A DNA stretch of 6,497 nt from Planctomycetia bacterium (GTDB taxonomy: Bacteria > Planctomycetota > Phycisphaerae > Phycisphaerales > UBA1924), in contig SXOY01000354.1 of the NCBI GenBank assembly GCA_005776545.1, positions 1-6,497 on the forward strand. Reading direction: 5' to 3'. Position numbers and translations under genes: made by a program. The notes beneath the pieces were generated by a model. It did not search any database, was not told the origin of the DNA, and saw only the letters and a program-made list of their open reading frames with translations. Position 1 is the first letter of the stretch. Each line of letters begins with the position of its first letter. Below, piece by piece: positions 1 through 6,159 of this stretch.

Positions 1-1
1 C

Positions 2-1657
2 GTACTTCAGTCCGTGACACCTGTAGCCGGCGGCAAAACCAAGTACACCTGGCGCACAAACATACCGACTGCCACGTACCTGTATTGCTTCGCAACACAC
101 GCATACAACGTCTACGACTTTGTGTACAACTATCCGTTGCCCGCTGGCGGCACTGCGAATATGCCGTTCCAGATCAACATTTCTCCCGGCAGCGACACGG
201 CCGGAAACCGAGCCGTCTGGAGCCAATCGCTTCAGATGATGGAGACTCTTCGTCCCGTCTTTGGCCTGTATCCATTCGTCTCCGAAAAATACGGCATTTA
301 TCAATTCACATTCGGCGGCGGAATGGAACACCAGACCATTACCGGAATGGGCCAGACCTTCTCCGAAAGCGTGACCGTCCACGAACTTGGACACCAATGG
401 TGGGGTGACAACGTCACATGTAAAACTTGGCACGATATCTGGGTAAACGAAGGTTTTGCGACCTATACCGAAGCTCTTTGGTATGAGCGTAAACCCGGCT
501 CAAGCGGACTTCCGGCACTTTACAGCGCGATGGCTGCTCGCAGGCCCAACGCTGCCACTATGACCGGAACTTCCAACGCGAGCGCGTATTGCTATGACGT
601 GAGTGCCCCAGGCAACATCTTCAATGGTAATACCTCGTACGACAAGGGCGGTTGGGCTTTGCACACCCTTCGCAAGTATGTCGGCGATGTTACGTTCTTT
701 CAGATTCTCACGAATTTTCGCGCTGCATATCAGGGTTCAGCTGCGACTACGCAGCAACTCGCTGATGTCGCCACCGCCACACACGGCTCAAGCTTGCAGG
801 ACTACTTCGATTCCTTTGTGTTTGGCCAGGGCACACCTGTCTATGCAATGGGTACACAGACTGCAACCATCAACGGATTGACATACTTGAAGCTGCACCT
901 GCGCCAGACTCAAAACGCTGCGATGGGTGAAGCGGGTCGATTTGTAACGCCAATCGATGTAAAAATCACCACTCCCAGCGGCACAACCACCGCCGTCATC
1001 TTCAACAACGAACGCGAAGAGTCTTTTGTTATCCCTACAAATGGCCTCGCATCCGCCGTGGTTCTCGATGAAAACAACTGGATTCTGAACAACGGAAAAT
1101 CCACCGAAGCCTACATCGCCAGCCCGCCGAAACTCCTGACCGCCTTCCCCGCGCTTGGCTCAAGCCAACCTGGATCAGCTTCGCCGACCACCGCGCTCCT
1201 GACGTTCAGCGAGTCAGTTGTTTCCAGTGCGGCCCACTTTACAGTCGTTGGCCCCTCTGGCCCCCTCTCCACTACATATTCATACAACGCTGGCACCAAC
1301 ACTGTTTCGCTCGGACTTGGTGCGTTAACCACGCCTGGAACCTACACCGTCACGGCCTCTGATCTCATTACCGCAGGTGGCATCCGTCTCGATGGCGAAA
1401 TCACCAATCCCATCGCACCTTCAAGCCTCCCCTCTGGCGATGGTCTGGCCAACGGATCAGCGGTGTATTCATTCACAGTCACTGGTTCACCATGCCCCGC
1501 CGACTTTAACGGCGACACAACTGTCGATTTCTTCGACTATCTGGATTTCGTCGATGCCTTCAGCGCCAATGATCTATCCGCTGATTTCAACGCTGACACC
1601 GTGATCGATTTCTTCGATTACCTGGACTTTGTTGATGCTTTCAGTGCTGGTTGCTAA
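2..1657 (+). CDS. M1-family zinc metallopeptidase with Ig-like domain and GC-type dockerin (5' partial)
   Basis: This is the C-terminal part of a secreted M1 (gluzincin) metallopeptidase. The frame is open to the left edge, so the GTG at 14 is probably not the start and the N-terminal beta-saddle domain and signal peptide lie outside. Residues are numbered from that GTG. The motifs are GGGMEH (101-106, the substrate-gating GxMEN-like motif), HELGH (123-127), NEGFA with the third zinc ligand E146 exactly 18 residues after the HExxH motif, and YDKG with the likely catalytic Y209. The catalytic part and its following beta domain run to about 360. A bacterial Ig-like (Big_5-like) domain spans about 371-490. 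A double dockerin, bracketed by C494 and the terminal C547, closes the protein. By family it removes N-terminal residues from peptides; the substrate is unknown. The deiminase gene follows after 28 nt and shares the same anchor, which suggests a common transcript and location. The family call is near certain and the anchor role is inferred. Confidence 0.93.
   Translation, partial: VLQSVTPVAGGKTKYTWRTNIPTATYLYCFATHAYNVYDFVYNYPLPAGGTANMPFQINISPGSDTAGNRAVWSQSLQMMETLRPVFGLYPFVSEKYGIYQFTFGGGMEHQTITGMGQTFSESVTVHELGHQWWGDNVTCKTWHDIWVNEGFATYTEALWYERKPGSSGLPALYSAMAARRPNAATMTGTSNASAYCYDVSAPGNIFNGNTSYDKGGWALHTLRKYVGDVTFFQILTNFRAAYQGSAATTQQLADVATATHGSSLQDYFDSFVFGQGTPVYAMGTQTATINGLTYLKLHLRQTQNAAMGEAGRFVTPIDVKITTPSGTTTAVIFNNEREESFVIPTNGLASAVVLDENNWILNNGKSTEAYIASPPKLLTAFPALGSSQPGSASPTTALLTFSESVVSSAAHFTVVGPSGPLSTTYSYNAGTNTVSLGLGALTTPGTYTVTASDLITAGGIRLDGEITNPIAPSSLPSGDGLANGSAVYSFTVTGSPCPADFNGDTTVDFFDYLDFVDAFSANDLSADFNADTVIDFFDYLDFVDAFSAGC
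1493..1654 (+). repeat. GC-type double dockerin of the M1 peptidase (two 27-residue units)
   Basis: The 54 C-terminal residues start at a Cys (CPADFNGD) and end on the terminal Gly-Cys. They contain two calcium-loop units 81 nt (27 residues) apart, each with a DFN-x-D loop followed by DFFDYLDFVDAFSA. The 14-residue cores at 1526-1567 and 1607-1648 are identical in protein but differ at 8 of 14 codons, all synonymously. Dockerins normally bind a cohesin partner. In Phycisphaerales this type is thought to be a surface-sorting or anchoring tag. The two bracketing Cys residues could form a disulfide clasp, which is an inference. Confidence 0.85.
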
Positions 1658-1673
1658 ATCCGGTTGCTAAATC
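1649..1673 (+). repeat. 12-bp direct repeat spanning the stop codon
   Basis: GGTTGCTAAATC occurs at 1649-1660 and again at 1662-1673, with a single C between. The first copy contains the terminal Gly-Cys codons and the TAA stop of the peptidase gene. The second copy lies in the gap just before the downstream ribosome binding site. It looks like a short replication-slippage duplication. Confidence 0.8.
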
Positions 1674-1674
1674 T

Positions 1675-1678
1675 GGAG
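1675..1678 (+). promoter_or_regulatory. Ribosome binding site for the deiminase gene
   Basis: GGAG lies 7 nt before the ATG at 1686. It decides the start: an in-frame TTG at 1680 is only two codons upstream and too close to this site. The site lies in the 28-nt gap after the peptidase stop, which fits translation from a shared mRNA. Confidence 0.65.
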
Positions 1679-1685
1679 TTTGACA

Positions 1686-3320
1686 ATGCGAACGCTCGCG
1701 ACCCTCAGCCTGATTCCGCTCGCCTGCCTGGCCGCGGTTCAAGCAAGTGCACAGCCTCTCTACCCTGAAGGCAAAGCGATCCCGCGCAATTCCACACCAG
1801 CCGAGCAAACGTGGCTTCGCGATAATCCGATTCTCCTCCCTGCTGTTGTCACCGCCCCGCCAACTGGTCCAGTTTTTTGTCCCGGTGAATACGCACCCAT
1901 GCAAGGAATCATCCTTGCTTGGGAAGGGCCGACGCAGTGGCTTGATATTGTCGCGGAAATGGCCGCGAAAATAACTACTATTGGCAACGCCATCGCGTAC
2001 GTCTCAATCGATGTTTTTGGAGAAGACACTGCCTGCAACACGCGCGTCACCGCATTTGGGGGCGACATTTCCAAAATCCGATACGTCTCGCGTGCCAATG
2101 ACACCATCTGGATCCGCGACTATGGACCACGCTATATCTACGAAGGTGCAGGTCTGCGGCCGGTGCGTGCCATCGTCGATCACACCTACAACCGCCCTCG
2201 ACCAAACGATGATTCCTGGGACAATGGCTGGTCGACCTATCGCGGTCATCTGTATTACGAACTCCCACTCATTCACGGCGGCGGCAATTTCCATCTTTCT
2301 TCCGCGCAGCCCGCATTTGCCACCCAACTTATTCAGAACGAAAACCCTGGCCAGACCGCCGCAACGATTATCAACACCTGGAACGCATACCAAAACGTCA
2401 ACACCACCATCACCCTTCCGTTTCCAGAAGAAGTCGATGTCACACAACACATAGACATGTGGATGTATATGGCAGGCGATCAAAATGTCATGATCTCCGA
2501 CTGGGCACTGAACCGTGGCAGCACACAGGACACCATCTGCAACAACCAGGCCAACACCATGGCCGCCGCCGGTTACACCGTCACCCGCCTGCCCGCCCGT
2601 TCAATCGGCGGCACTCACTACACCTATGCCAACAGCGTCATGTGTAACAACCTGGTTCTCGTTCCCAAATACCCCACCACTCTTGGCGCAACACTCGATC
2701 AACAAGCGTTCGATGCGTGGCAAGCGGCTTTACCCGGAAAAACCATCGTTCAGATTAACTGCGAATCGATTGTGACCTCGGCAGGTGTGATGCACTGCAT
2801 CTGCATGCACGTTCCCGCCTTCAAAGGTCGAGTCGAAGCCACCGGTATCGCGCCCACCGTGTTTCTCCGCAATTTCCGCGGCGGGCAAGTCCTTCCAAAC
2901 TCCAGCGTTCAGACCGTTCGCTGGGCCACCGATGATGACACCGGCATCGTGCCGCGTGTTACGGTCTCGCAGTCGCTCGACTCAGGTGCGACCTGGACCA
3001 ACCTGGTGACCAACGTCACCAACACCGGTAGCTACAACTGGACAACCCCTGCAACAACGCAGCCACACGTCCGCCTGCGAATCACCGCGATCGACGCCGC
3101 ATTGCTGACCGAAACCGATGCCAGCGAAACCGATATCTATGTCGGAGTTCTGTGTGCGGCCGATTACAACCGCGATGGCATACTCGATTTCTTTGACTAC
3201 CTCGACTTCGTCGACGATTTCGCGACCAACGCGCCTGGCGCGGATTTCAACCATGATCTGATCATCGACTTCTTTGATTACCTGGATTTCGTTGATCGCT
3301 ATTCCCTGGGTTGCCCATAG
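1686..3320 (+). CDS. Secreted PPAD-like peptidylarginine/agmatine deiminase-family protein with Ig-like domain and GC-type dockerin
   Basis: This 544-aa protein belongs to the bacterial peptidylarginine deiminase / agmatine deiminase family (PAD_porph, guanidino-group-modifying fold), which hydrolyses an arginine-type guanidinium to a ureido group plus ammonia. A signal peptide covers residues 1-22, with likely cleavage ASA|Q. The visible catalytic motifs are IWIRDYGP (W142, D145), RPR (R170, R172), HGGGNF (197-202), HID (H255, D257), YANS (N316) and MHC with nucleophile C371. From memory, PPAD uses W127, D130, R152/R154, H236, D238, N297 and C351. The offsets here are a steady 15-20, so the active site appears complete. 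An Ig-like domain (about 390-488, DSGATW...GSYNWTTP) follows, also as in PPAD, then a double dockerin from C490 to C543. The enzyme is longer than cytosolic agmatine deiminases, is exported, and sits behind the peptidase with the same anchor. A free-agmatine or free-arginine substrate cannot be excluded. Confidence 0.88.
   Translation: MRTLATLSLIPLACLAAVQASAQPLYPEGKAIPRNSTPAEQTWLRDNPILLPAVVTAPPTGPVFCPGEYAPMQGIILAWEGPTQWLDIVAEMAAKITTIGNAIAYVSIDVFGEDTACNTRVTAFGGDISKIRYVSRANDTIWIRDYGPRYIYEGAGLRPVRAIVDHTYNRPRPNDDSWDNGWSTYRGHLYYELPLIHGGGNFHLSSAQPAFATQLIQNENPGQTAATIINTWNAYQNVNTTITLPFPEEVDVTQHIDMWMYMAGDQNVMISDWALNRGSTQDTICNNQANTMAAAGYTVTRLPARSIGGTHYTYANSVMCNNLVLVPKYPTTLGATLDQQAFDAWQAALPGKTIVQINCESIVTSAGVMHCICMHVPAFKGRVEATGIAPTVFLRNFRGGQVLPNSSVQTVRWATDDDTGIVPRVTVSQSLDSGATWTNLVTNVTNTGSYNWTTPATTQPHVRLRITAIDAALLTETDASETDIYVGVLCAADYNRDGILDFFDYLDFVDDFATNAPGADFNHDLIIDFFDYLDFVDRYSLGCP
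3153..3317 (+). repeat. GC-type double dockerin of the deiminase (two 27-residue units)
   Basis: This is the second copy of the architecture seen in the peptidase. It runs from a leading Cys (CAADYNRDG) to a near-terminal Gly-Cys followed here by one extra Pro. The units again sit 81 nt apart, with DFFDYLDFVD cores at 3186-3215 and 3267-3296. Six of the ten core codons differ synonymously between the two. The Cys-to-Cys distance of 53 residues is the same as in the peptidase. Confidence 0.85.
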
Positions 3321-3362
3321 CAACTATGCACATCGAACAACAAACGCGAACAGCTTCGAAGT

Positions 3363-3396
3363 AAAAAACGCCGCGAAACTCGGTAGCTTCGCGGCG
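3363..3396 (-). terminator. Rho-independent terminator for the leftward gene pair
   Basis: A perfect 9-bp stem, CGCCGCGAA (3369-3377) with TTCGCGGCG (3388-3396), encloses a 10-nt loop. Read on the minus strand it is followed by a run of six T (3368-3363), the classical intrinsic terminator layout. It lies 29 nt beyond the stop of the minus-strand exported protein. On the plus strand the stem is followed by GAGCTTGG, not a T-run. It may therefore stop rightward transcription only weakly. Confidence 0.8.
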
Positions 3397-3425
3397 GAGC
3401 TTGGGTTGAACGCTTAATGAAGATT

Positions 3426-4178
3426 TTACTTTCTGCGACGACGAAGTGAAAGCGGGAGTGCGCCGAGCATTATCGCAAGCGAGCTGGTGCCAGGTACAGG
3501 AATCGTGTCAATGAAGAAACAGAGGTTGTTACCTTCACCCACGTCAGTCGTTTGTCCCGTCGTGAAATTCTCAATGAATCGAGAACTGGAACCCGTTGTG
3601 ACTGGTGAACCGAAGTAAAGTCCCATTTGGGAAACGTCATAATTGACTGCATTCGAAAACTGAATTGTCATGAACATAGATTCCTCTGCGGGCAGGAACC
3701 AGTGCATGTCAGATCCGCCATCACTGTAAATGAATGCAGCGCCACCCGGTGGAATCGTGTAGCCAGAAGTTGTGTAGGTCGCCTCTCCAAGCAAGGTTCG
3801 CCGCAGGCTGTAAAACCGGAATGAAACTTGAATGGCAGTGATACTCTGTGAGACCGAGTAGTTCATCATTGTATAGGCATGGTCTACAATTCTACTAGGT
3901 TGCCACGAAACCAGATTGACATCATCTCCGACTTCGTTTCCACCAATCTGAACTGTACCAGTTGGAATAGTGATTCCAGGATCAAGCGGCGGAATTGCTC
4001 CTTGAAAACGCCAATTGTCGTAACTGTGAAACCCGAATGACTGTGGACTTGCGCCCGTTTCGACTACGCGAGTTCGAGTCGCGCCGACTCCAGTCTCCCG
4101 AAGTATCAGAGGTGGACTCGCATGTGCGTGCGACACTTCTAACAGGAAGAGCAACATGAAACCAATTGCGTTTTTCAC
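3426..4178 (-). CDS. Exported protein of unknown function with PEP-CTERM-like tail
   Basis: This 250-aa protein has no catalytic motif that I recognise. I chose the GTG at 4178 over the ATG at 4244. The GTG has a purine-rich GAAGGGAG 9 nt upstream and opens directly into a signal peptide (residues 1-20, AHA|S), while the ATG would overlap the upstream gene by 49 nt. An acidic E14 in the hydrophobic core is slightly odd. The body is rich in Ser, Thr, Gly and aromatics with beta-strand-like alternation, resembling extracellular beta-sandwich proteins. The last 25 residues (226-250) are IPVPG, a hydrophobic stretch and RRRRK. This is the tripartite layout of PEP-CTERM sorting signals, which exosortase-type enzymes process. 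It follows the 574-aa gene after 17 nt and is probably its operon partner. Real-gene confidence is high; function is unknown. Confidence 0.8.
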   Translation of the reverse strand: MKNAIGFMLLFLLEVSHAHASPPLILRETGVGATRTRVVETGASPQSFGFHSYDNWRFQGAIPPLDPGITIPTGTVQIGGNEVGDDVNLVSWQPSRIVDHAYTMMNYSVSQSITAIQVSFRFYSLRRTLLGEATYTTSGYTIPPGGAAFIYSDGGSDMHWFLPAEESMFMTIQFSNAVNYDVSQMGLYFGSPVTTGSSSRFIENFTTGQTTDVGEGNNLCFFIDTIPVPGTSSLAIMLGALPLSLRRRRK

Positions 4179-4187
4179 GGTGTAATT

Positions 4188-4195
4188 CTCCCTTC
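4188..4195 (-). promoter_or_regulatory. Ribosome binding site that decides the GTG start
   Basis: On the minus strand GAAGGGAG ends 9 nt before the GTG at 4178. It begins immediately after the TGA of the upstream gene (4198-4196). This placement supports the GTG start and suggests that ribosomes finishing the upstream gene could reinitiate here. Confidence 0.6.
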
Positions 4196-5920
4196 TCAGT
4201 CTCTGAATTGATAAGTCAGCGTGTCGCCCTGACGGAGTGTCCAAAATTCCAGGAATTTGTTCCAGTCGGCCTCATTTATAACATTATCGCTGTTCTGAAG
4301 AATGTCCCCGGTAGCAAAGACCAGCGGGTCATTGGGATCTCGATTGGACATGTGTGTAGCGGTATACGCATCGTTGTAATCTTCCATATCAACATCCGCA
4401 TCGCCATCAAAATCGGCGACCTGGATGTTTCCAATGCTGTACCAGCGTTTGAGCTTTTCAATTTCGGTTCCAAACTGTCCGTAATACAGACCGACAACGT
4501 AGCCGCGGCGGCGAGCCTCTGCCCATTCACTCCAGCGGAGCGGCAAATCTGAGTTTTCGAGAAAGTGGCATTCGGTCGAGATTTTTGAAAGCTGAAACGG
4601 CTTAAAAGTACGAGTTGGAACGGAATAGTTATACATTACAACTTGGGAATTTGTAAACCATCGAAGCGCAGCAAGGCCGCAGTCATCCGAGACAAGCCCG
4701 GCATTATCGAGCGTTGGGAATGCTTCGCCGCCAAATCGAATGTGTTGCCCCGTAAGAAACGGACTGTGAGCGACTTCAACCGTTCCCCATCGGCGAGCCT
4801 GCGATGGGATGTTCTGTGCGGCTGCATCGAGCCAGATCGTCTTCACGCCAATTTCGGTCCAGGGCTTGATCTCGGACCAGAACGAGGTCAGTGCATAGTA
4901 ATCTCGCGGGTCAATTGGCTTAGGAAAATCCGCTGAATTGTGTGGTTCAGACCACAGTTCTTCGTAGACCGGAACATTTGGGAGATTTGGATGCCATTGC
5001 TTGAACGAAGAAACTCTGTGCGGCACATACCACTCCGCCGGCCCCGGATTGGGAATTGTGGGCATCGTGTTGAGCTGACACGTTCGCGTTCCAATACCGC
5101 CACCAATGTAAACTTCAATCGACATCTTGTCTGGTTCGAGATCGGGGTTGGTCGTGCAATAGGTCGAGACAAACGTATCCCATGTGAACGTCATCAAGCG
5201 CGTGCCCGCATAGACAGGATTTGCGGGATCGCTCCGAAAATACTTTTTCTTCCAATCGGGCATGGTTAAGAACTGATTCATCGAGTGGTCGGTGCCACCG
5301 TAAATTGCATATCGCTGACCGCCGCGATATCCCGACCACCCCACCTGCTGCACGCCCTGAACCCCAGCGGGTTCGTGGAAGATGATGCGACGAATTCCTT
5401 GCGCGTGCGCCCGCATGATCCGCCGCATCAGAACGTCAAACTGGTCAGGAATGCTGTTGTATCCTGGCACAAGCTCAATATTGGAATTCATGTCTGGATT
5501 GGGACTCTTCTCATCCACCGCAACGTCTGCGTCAAGCGATGCCGGACTGTTTGGCGTGATCCACCACCAGTCTGCAAGCGATCTCGGATTAAGACGCCAA
5601 CCCGCACTGGCAAACTGAATCATCACCGCTGGACGACGGTCGCGGGCCCAAGCAGGATTCGCCATTCCCCAGCTTGAATTCCCCATGGTTCCAGACGGTC
5701 CAGGCGGCCAGGAAAGCAAATCGCAGCAACCGCCTTCGCACGAAGGAAATTGGTTTGCTGGCACAAAGTAGTAATCGCAAAGCAGAACTGTTTCAGGCGT
5801 TGGCTCTGGAACTTGATCACTAGGAACTGGCGACGGCACCAATGTCTGGGCGCGTGCTGCGCTACTAACCAAGTACGCCCCCCCCCCCAACAGCGCCACA
5901 ACAATTTTCCGTTTCAACAT
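4196..5920 (-). CDS. Secreted 574-aa protein of unknown family with divergent dockerin-like C-terminus
   Basis: I do not recognise the family. A signal peptide spans residues 1-24 (ARA|Q), followed by a Pro-rich linker and a small Cys cluster (C61, C65, C66). The central region, about 95-490, alternates hydrophobic strands and helices. Examples are RRIIFHEPAG at 177-186, VPVYEELWSEP at 316-326, VKTIWLDAAAQ at 359-369 and IRFGGEAFP at 394-402. This reads like a TIM-barrel, glycoside-hydrolase-like fold with acidic residues at strand ends (E183, E320/E321, D365, E399). That is a visual impression, not a family match. Near the C-terminus, DFDGDADVDMED (503-514) is a good calcium loop. A second, weaker one near 541-552 lacks the first ligand. 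The pair is wider apart than in the plus-strand dockerins and has no Gly-Cys end. An 11-G run covers codons 11-15. The ATG at 5920 has AAGGAG 7 nt upstream. The downstream exported protein is probably co-transcribed. Confidence 0.85.
   Translation of the reverse strand: MLKRKIVVALLGGGAYLVSSAARAQTLVPSPVPSDQVPEPTPETVLLCDYYFVPANQFPSCEGGCCDLLSWPPGPSGTMGNSSWGMANPAWARDRRPAVMIQFASAGWRLNPRSLADWWWITPNSPASLDADVAVDEKSPNPDMNSNIELVPGYNSIPDQFDVLMRRIMRAHAQGIRRIIFHEPAGVQGVQQVGWSGYRGGQRYAIYGGTDHSMNQFLTMPDWKKKYFRSDPANPVYAGTRLMTFTWDTFVSTYCTTNPDLEPDKMSIEVYIGGGIGTRTCQLNTMPTIPNPGPAEWYVPHRVSSFKQWHPNLPNVPVYEELWSEPHNSADFPKPIDPRDYYALTSFWSEIKPWTEIGVKTIWLDAAAQNIPSQARRWGTVEVAHSPFLTGQHIRFGGEAFPTLDNAGLVSDDCGLAALRWFTNSQVVMYNYSVPTRTFKPFQLSKISTECHFLENSDLPLRWSEWAEARRRGYVVGLYYGQFGTEIEKLKRWYSIGNIQVADFDGDADVDMEDYNDAYTATHMSNRDPNDPLVFATGDILQNSDNVINEADWNKFLEFWTLRQGDTLTYQFRD
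5878..5888 (-). repeat. G11 homopolymer in signal-peptide codons (candidate phase-variable tract)
   Basis: Eleven C on the plus strand read as eleven G in the gene, covering codons 11-15 (Leu-Gly-Gly-Gly-Ala). With 11 G the frame is intact. Adding one G brings a TAG into frame four codons past the tract. Removing one G reads about 100 residues of nonsense, ending near 5623. Mononucleotide G runs of this length near a gene start are the classical substrate for slipped-strand phase variation of surface proteins. The tract is seen directly and the switching is inferred. Confidence 0.75.
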
Positions 5921-5927
5921 TTCAAGG

Positions 5928-5933
5928 CTCCTT
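5928..5933 (-). promoter_or_regulatory. Ribosome binding site for the 574-aa gene
   Basis: AAGGAG on the minus strand, 7 nt before the ATG at 5920, is a near-consensus Shine-Dalgarno sequence and fixes this start. Confidence 0.75.
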
Positions 5934-6003
5934 ATGTGTGTCGTCCCGGACTTATCGGAGCACTTTGACTAACCGCGTTTGGACACTTTTCGCAACGAGC
6001 GAT

Positions 6004-6031
6004 TTGGTATTCAGATATTTTCAAGTGTCAA
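6004..6031 (-). promoter_or_regulatory. Candidate promoter of the leftward gene pair
   Basis: On the minus strand a perfect TTGACA (6031-6026) is followed after 16 nt by TACCAA (6009-6004), a poor -10 box with 3 of 6 matches. It would give a leader of about 80 nt before the ATG at 5920. The -35 match is strong and the -10 weak, so this is tentative. Confidence 0.3.
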
Positions 6032-6056
6032 ATAGCCGTGGACGTCTGTTGAAATA

Positions 6057-6079
6057 CCGCTATCTACTCCGATAGACGG
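6057..6079. repeat. Hairpin-forming inverted repeat upstream of the leftward pair
   Basis: CCGCTATC (6057-6064) can pair with GATAG-A-CGG (6071-6079) as an 8-bp stem with one bulged A and a 6-nt loop. It lies between the two candidate promoters, where an operator or leader structure could sit. No T-run follows, so it is not a terminator. Function unknown. Confidence 0.4.
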
Positions 6080-6091
6080 CACTCCATATCT

Positions 6092-6120
6092 AATATGAAC
6101 CACGTTTTCCGAGGTTGCAA
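6092..6120 (-). promoter_or_regulatory. Alternative candidate promoter of the leftward gene pair
   Basis: On the minus strand TTGCAA (6120-6115) and CATATT (6097-6092) are 17 nt apart, each matching 4 of 6 bases of the sigma-70 consensus. Its transcript would include the hairpin at 6057-6079 in a leader of about 165 nt. It competes with the candidate at 6004-6031. Confidence 0.2.
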
Positions 6121-6159
6121 ATAATCCTCCGAAATTCGATGTAAATTGTGCAAATCACT

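Noticed and set aside
14..1657. Treating the GTG at 14 as the true start of the peptidase
   Set aside because: The frame is open to the left edge, no ribosome binding site can be seen, and M1 enzymes have a large N-terminal domain before this point, so the gene is cut by the window.
1658..1685. A separate promoter for the deiminase gene in the 28-nt gap
   Set aside because: The gap is too short for a full promoter and contains only the direct repeat and ribosome binding site.
1713..1727. Lipobox at Cys14 of the deiminase signal peptide
   Set aside because: The residues before C14 (Pro-Leu-Ala) do not fit a lipobox and a 13-residue leader would be very short; ASA|Q cleavage by ordinary signal peptidase fits better.
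1760..2483. Minus-strand open frames opposite the deiminase (1760-2107, 2004-2483)
   Set aside because: They are antisense to a strongly supported enzyme, have no family motifs and no ribosome binding sites, and reflect the codon bias of the real gene.
3360..3430. Outer AGTAAAA / TTTTACT arms around the convergent terminator as a larger structure
   Set aside because: The arms are AT-rich, only 7 bp and nearly 60 nt apart, and one overlaps coding sequence; the inner 9-bp GC-rich stem explains termination without them.
4065..4095. GTTCGAGTC tRNA T-loop-like string near 4070
   Set aside because: It lies inside the coding region of the PEP-CTERM-like protein and lacks matching acceptor, D and anticodon arms.
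4176..4244. ATG at 4244 as the start of the PEP-CTERM-like protein
   Set aside because: It would overlap the upstream gene by 49 nt and put 22 mostly polar residues before the signal peptide; the GTG at 4178 has a well-placed ribosome binding site.
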